The notes under the pieces were generated by a model that worked only from the letters and a program-made list of their open reading frames with translations, was not told the origin of the DNA and did not search any database. Both the position numbers and the translations under genes were made by a program. From the NCBI GenBank assembly GCA_937894665.1, contig CALAWF010000126.1, positions 1-6,946 on the forward strand: a stretch of DNA of 6,946 nt, read 5' to 3'. Shown piece after piece: positions 4,333 to 6,946 of the stretch (its first letter is position 1; the number at the start of each line of letters is the position of its first letter). This DNA comes from an uncultured bacterium (GTDB lineage: Bacteria; Cyanobacteriota; Vampirovibrionia; Gastranaerophilales; Gastranaerophilaceae).

Positions 4333-6594
4333 TCATTTTGTCCCACCATTCTTTTCCATTTTTGACAGCTGAATGCTGTTGTTTTCAATAATCAATTCTT
4401 CGCAATCTTTGACACGGCGGCGAACCGTTTTTTCGCTAATGCCCAAATATTCCGCCATGTCATCCACCGTCACCGCTCCATCCAGATTGCAGGCGTGAAA
4501 TGCATTCAGTAGAGCCGCTTTCTTATCGGCTTTCTGTGCGGCATAGGTTTCCTTTGTCTTTTTGCCGCGTTTTTTGTTTCCGCGTTGATACGGCATCAAA
4601 TCCACTTCCATCTGCAAATCTTTCAGCACGCCAATGGTATCTTCCACATGTACCGGATACCGAAACCATAGATTCTTCGGCTCGAACTTCGGGAACTCTC
4701 GCAGCGTACCATCCAGCCGCCACGCCGTCCGCTGTCGTACCGTCCGTTTGATGGTTTCCATCTCGCTGAGAAACGCTTCATATACGGCTGGCGGCAGATT
4801 GTCCTGACACAGTTTCAGGGCTTCCACATGGCTCAGCAGGGCATCCGGTGAGGCATCCGCCAACACTGCCGGAGCGTGCCGCCGCAGCTGCTCCACGCAC
4901 GCATCACAGATAGCGGTGTTGGTTTCCTGCTTGCGGATGTCCTCGGACAGTTCCAGTTCCGTCATGTCCAGCAAGGCATCCGGGTCACGGGCAAACACCC
5001 CCGACCCAGACGCTCGATCCATGCTGCGTTTACCGCCCTGAGCACCCTTGCTGTGATGGTGGCAATAAATCACCGCACAGCCCAACTGCGTGCACACCTT
5101 GTCAAACTGGTTGCAGAAATGAGCCATCTGGTCAGCACTGTTTTCATCGCCCGTGATGACCTTGTAAATCGGGTCGATGATGACAGCAATGTACTGTTTC
5201 TTCTTGGCTCGCCGAATCAGTTTTGGGGCAAGCCTGTCCATCGGCTCGGTCACACCACGCAGATTCCAGATGTCAATGCTCTGGAGATTCGCCGCCGGCA
5301 GTTTCATTGCCTGATAGACATCCCGAAAACGATGCAGGCAGCTTGCTCTGTCCAATTCCAGATTGACATACAGCACACGCCCCTTTGCACATTGCCAGCC
5401 CAGCCACTGCCTGCCCTCAGCGATGGCAATCGACATTTCAATGAGGGCGTAGGATTTGCCAGCTTTGGAAGGGCCTGCAATCAGCATTTTGTGTCCCTGC
5501 CGCAGCACGTTTTCAATGAGCGGCGGCGATAGTTCCGGCATGTTTTCCCACGCTTCCGCCATGCTTTCAAACTCTGGCAGGTCATCGGTGACACTGTCGA
5601 TGTAGTCCTTCCACTCTGCCCACGAACCCAGCCCGATGTTGGTTGCAACCAGAAACTGTTTCTTCCCGTTCCGCATCACACCCGGCATTCTGGACAGGCG
5701 GGACGGGTTGCGGTTCTGACGGTCGACTTTCAGCCCGTTCTTGTCGCAAACGGCATAGAGGAAATCCACTCGCTTCCGGTATTCTTCATAGTTGGGGGCA
5801 TCCACTCGCACAATGGCGTGTAGGCTCTTGCCGCCGCTGTAAACCAAGCAGGCAATGGGCAGCTGCATTTCATGCAAGATACCGTTTTGCCGCTCGATGT
5901 CCAGCACATCGGATTCCACCAACGCAAACCGATATTCCGTGACATTTTCGTTCTTGCCGCCCTTGCCATCCAACGGGTTGAAGCGAATCCATGCCCCCGC
6001 TGCTTCCATGTAGTCCCCGAACACTGCCCCGATGTCATCGCCGCACTTGCTCAGAGCCGCTAACAGCTGCCCGGCGGTGCGGTCACAGCAGCCGGAGGTT
6101 GGCACATACTTGCCGTCTTTGTTCTTCCACGTTTCCGTGACATAGCCCACGAAATCATCTGCTTCAAACAGCGTTTCAATGTATTGGGAAAGTTCCTGTG
6201 CCGGATTCCATGCTTCCGGCTCCGGAATGGGGATGTCCTGTGCTGCTTTTCGGCTGGTAACCACATAATCTTCCCCGATGGTGTCATCCCAGTTTAAGGC
6301 ATGGGATTCTTTTTTGTTCGAATACTGGGGGCGGTAGCCGTTTTCCAGTGCCAGATGCACAATCGTTCCGGCAGTGACGGGATGTTCACAGCCTGCAAAG
6401 GTTCGCCATTTCTTTTCGCATTCGCCCTTGTGATAGCGTGCAGCATCTCGCTGTGACCAGACATCCCAAAGCGAATAGTCATAGCCGGCATCTTTCAACG
6501 CCATGCCCACGCCGCACCATTCCTGATAGGTTAAGGATGCCGGGTCGATGTAGTCCAGCAGTTCGTCTAAATTGTTGTCTTTGTAGGTGTCCAA
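4333..6594 (-). CDS. Phage replication protein: primase fused to RepA-like helicase and winged helix
   Basis: A 753-residue multidomain protein that probably starts and unwinds phage DNA replication. Residues 9-84 resemble the PriCT-2 helical domain (YIDPASLTYQEWCGVGMALK, then WDVWSQRD). Residues about 135-330 look like an archaeo-eukaryotic primase core: acidic ALVESDVLDIE (224-234), the sGGKSLH histidine motif (253-259) and RNPSRLSRMPG (295-305). Residues 355-560 are a RepA/RecA-fold ATPase with Walker A GPSKAGKS (374-381), Walker B VIIDP (471-475) and CHHHSKG (511-517). Residues 600-695 are a helical, Lys-rich linker. The C-terminus (706-731) has a helix-turn-helix, VDDMAEYLGISEKTVRRRV, probably for DNA binding. 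The domain calls are from motifs; primase activity is less certain than the ATPase. The start is TTG at 6594 with AAAGGA seven bases upstream; no in-frame ATG lies upstream. The stop sits among the TTGTC sites of the candidate origin. Confidence 0.9.
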   Translation of the reverse strand: MDTYKDNNLDELLDYIDPASLTYQEWCGVGMALKDAGYDYSLWDVWSQRDAARYHKGECEKKWRTFAGCEHPVTAGTIVHLALENGYRPQYSNKKESHALNWDDTIGEDYVVTSRKAAQDIPIPEPEAWNPAQELSQYIETLFEADDFVGYVTETWKNKDGKYVPTSGCCDRTAGQLLAALSKCGDDIGAVFGDYMEAAGAWIRFNPLDGKGGKNENVTEYRFALVESDVLDIERQNGILHEMQLPIACLVYSGGKSLHAIVRVDAPNYEEYRKRVDFLYAVCDKNGLKVDRQNRNPSRLSRMPGVMRNGKKQFLVATNIGLGSWAEWKDYIDSVTDDLPEFESMAEAWENMPELSPPLIENVLRQGHKMLIAGPSKAGKSYALIEMSIAIAEGRQWLGWQCAKGRVLYVNLELDRASCLHRFRDVYQAMKLPAANLQSIDIWNLRGVTEPMDRLAPKLIRRAKKKQYIAVIIDPIYKVITGDENSADQMAHFCNQFDKVCTQLGCAVIYCHHHSKGAQGGKRSMDRASGSGVFARDPDALLDMTELELSEDIRKQETNTAICDACVEQLRRHAPAVLADASPDALLSHVEALKLCQDNLPPAVYEAFLSEMETIKRTVRQRTAWRLDGTLREFPKFEPKNLWFRYPVHVEDTIGVLKDLQMEVDLMPYQRGNKKRGKKTKETYAAQKADKKAALLNAFHACNLDGAVTVDDMAEYLGISEKTVRRRVKDCEELIIENNSIQLSKMEKNGGTK

Positions 6595-6601
6595 AAAATC
6601 A

Positions 6602-6607
6602 TCCTTT
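6602..6607 (-). promoter_or_regulatory. RBS of the TTG-started replication gene
   Basis: AAAGGA, seven bases before TTG at 6594. A nearby ATG overlapping this region opens only a very short frame ending in TAG, so TTG is the credible start of the long frame. No convincing minus-strand promoter is visible upstream of it. Confidence 0.7.
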
Positions 6608-6610
6608 CTG

Positions 6611-6639
6611 TTGACAAAATCGTAAGTTCATGCTATACT
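6611..6639 (+). promoter_or_regulatory. SigA promoter of the toxin-antitoxin module
   Basis: Perfect -35 TTGACA (6611-6616), 17-base spacer and -10 TATACT (6634-6639, one base from consensus) with an extended TGC before it. Transcription would begin near 6646, about 40 bases before the antitoxin start. The GTTCA and TGAAAC arms flanking the -10 form a loose inverted repeat (one-base indel) that might be an autoregulatory operator, as is usual for such modules; this part is weak. Confidence 0.8.
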
Positions 6640-6674
6640 GAAACCAAAAAAAGCACGCCATTTTACATGGAAAC

Positions 6675-6679
6675 GGAGG
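6675..6679 (+). promoter_or_regulatory. RBS of the antitoxin gene
   Basis: GGAGG eight bases before ATG 6688. It lies inside the longer frame that would start at ATG 6667, which has no Shine-Dalgarno of its own, so the shorter protein is preferred. Confidence 0.8.
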
Positions 6680-6687
6680 TCATATGT

Positions 6688-6894
6688 ATGAGTACCAAAG
6701 AAGCTGCAATGGAAATTCTGAACTGCATGACGGAACAGCAGTTGCAGGAATTTGTAAATCTGTTCCGCAGCATTATGGAGATTCCGAATGAAGAAACACG
6801 GGCGGTGTTGGAGGACGTAAAGCAGGAAAAGAATCTGGTCGGGTCGTTTTCTTCCGTGAAAGAACTGATGGAGGACTTGGATGCTGAAGATTGA
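6688..6894 (+). CDS. Type II antitoxin, small acidic protein
   Basis: A 68-residue acidic protein that should neutralise the toxin encoded directly after it by binding and masking it, and probably represses its own promoter. Residues 1-31 (STKEAAMEILNCMTEQQLQEFVNLF) form a helical N-terminal domain that could dimerise or bind DNA. A middle segment IPNEETRAVLEDVKQEKNL (about 34-52) and the C-terminal FSSVKELMEDLDAED (54-68) fit the flexible, acidic toxin-wrapping tail of RelB/DinJ-like antitoxins found with RelE/YafQ toxins in Clostridia. No enzymatic motif is present. The identification rests mainly on the pairing with the next gene. The stop overlaps the toxin gene by 14 bp, indicating coupled translation. 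The gene is on the strand opposite to all phage genes here. Confidence 0.75.
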   Translation: MSTKEAAMEILNCMTEQQLQEFVNLFRSIMEIPNEETRAVLEDVKQEKNLVGSFSSVKELMEDLDAED

Positions 6895-6946
6895 ATACCA
6901 TAAGTCTTTTAAAAAAGATTACAAACGGATCAAAAAGCAAGGATAC
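6881..6946 (+). CDS. RelE/YafQ-like toxin, N-terminal 22 codons only
   Basis: The frame starts at ATG 6881, six bases after GGAGG (6870-6874), and remains open to the window edge. The visible residues, MLKIEYHKSFKKDYKRIKKQ followed by GY, match the basic first strand and helix typical of YafQ/RelE ribosome-dependent mRNA interferases (IxYxxxFxKDyKr). These toxins cleave mRNA in the ribosomal A site when the labile antitoxin is lost. The catalytic C-terminal residues lie outside the window, so activity and exact subfamily cannot be judged. The usual full length is about 90 residues. Confidence 0.75.
   Translation, partial: MLKIEYHKSFKKDYKRIKKQGY

Larger units (their letters stand above)
4211..4344. 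other. Candidate phage replication origin: TTGTC sites around an AT tract
   Basis: Seven copies of TTGTC or its complement occur here: TTGTC at 4211, 4271, 4326 and 4338; GACAA at 4226, 4293 and 4299. The four nearest the AT tract are longer: GGGACAA (4291), GGACAA (4298), TTGTCCC (4326) and TTGTCCC (4338), so two direct copies face two inverted copies across the alternating AT tract at 4304-4320. Clustered iteron-like sites beside an easily melted tract, directly next to a primase-helicase gene, is how many phage and plasmid origins look. The array begins inside the last codons of that gene. Origin function is inferred; the sites might instead bind a regulator or fold in the mRNA. Confidence 0.45.

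Noticed and set aside
3854..4372. Plus-strand open frame of 172 codons across rusA and the non-coding region
   Set aside because: It reads through the palindrome and the AT tract, giving YIYIYIY low-complexity sequence, and lacks a start signal.
4876..5532. Plus-strand open frame of 218 codons inside the replication gene
   Set aside because: It lies opposite the conserved ATPase domain, has no RBS or recognisable motif and its composition follows the opposite strand; it is an antisense shadow.
6595..6680. Possible minus-strand promoter for the replication gene (TTGGTT, 17 bases, TACGAT)
   Set aside because: Only about half of each hexamer matches and it overlaps the much better plus-strand promoter; the gene may be read from a promoter outside the window.
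6667..6687. Upstream in-frame ATG of the antitoxin
   Set aside because: The seven extra codons contain the GGAGG that serves ATG 6688, and no RBS precedes 6667.
1..6946. tRNA genes, CRISPR arrays, insertion sequences and attachment sites
   Set aside because: No cloverleaf-like sequence, spaced direct-repeat array, transposase or integrase, or flanking direct repeat was seen.

Overview
The window reads as part of a tailed-phage genome or prophage from a Gram-positive host, most likely a Firmicute of the Clostridia/Oscillospiraceae type. Three things point there. Nearly every gene has an AGGAGG-like Shine-Dalgarno. The packaging genes are of the SPP1 type (gp6-like portal, Terminase_3-like large subunit). 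The early and late cassettes follow the order common in Clostridia siphophages. The host assignment is inferred from gene style only. No chromosomal gene, integrase or attachment site is visible, so phage and prophage cannot be told apart.

Almost everything is on the minus strand, so transcription order runs from high to low coordinates. First comes a large replication protein (4333..6594, TTG start) joining a PriCT-like region, an archaeo-eukaryotic-type primase domain, a RepA-like RecA-fold helicase and a C-terminal winged helix. About 160 bp of unusual non-coding DNA follows (4175..4332). It holds a long imperfect palindrome, an (AT)8 tract and seven copies of the pentamer TTGTC/GACAA counted in both orientations over 4211..4342, and looks like a replication origin or a structured regulatory site. 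Next is a tight cassette joined by 4-bp ATGA overlaps: a RusA-type Holliday-junction resolvase (3764..4174), two small unknown phage proteins (3276..3767, 2992..3279) and a sigma-region-4-like DUF1492/ArpU-type protein (2585..2995).

The change to late genes at 2484..2588 is the most interesting part of the window. A consensus SigA promoter (TTGACA, 17-bp spacer, TATAAT, extended -10 TG) starts on the stop codon of the sigma-like gene. It runs within about a dozen bases into an intrinsic terminator that lies just ahead of the small terminase gene. This is the layout of a lambda pR'/tR'-style late switch, or of a simple attenuator. Beyond it are the putative small terminase (TTG start, 1998..2483), the large terminase (860..2065, overlapping the small subunit by 68 bp) and an SPP1 gp6-like portal gene that runs off the window (1..847).

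On the plus strand, divergent from the replication gene, a near-consensus promoter (6611..6639) drives a type II toxin-antitoxin pair: a 68-residue antitoxin (6688..6894) and the first 22 codons of a RelE/YafQ-like toxin (from 6881). It is probably a cargo module inserted beside the replication gene.

Together the genes cover replication initiation and unwinding, junction resolution, a probable late-gene regulator, and DNA packaging into the capsid through the terminase-portal motor.
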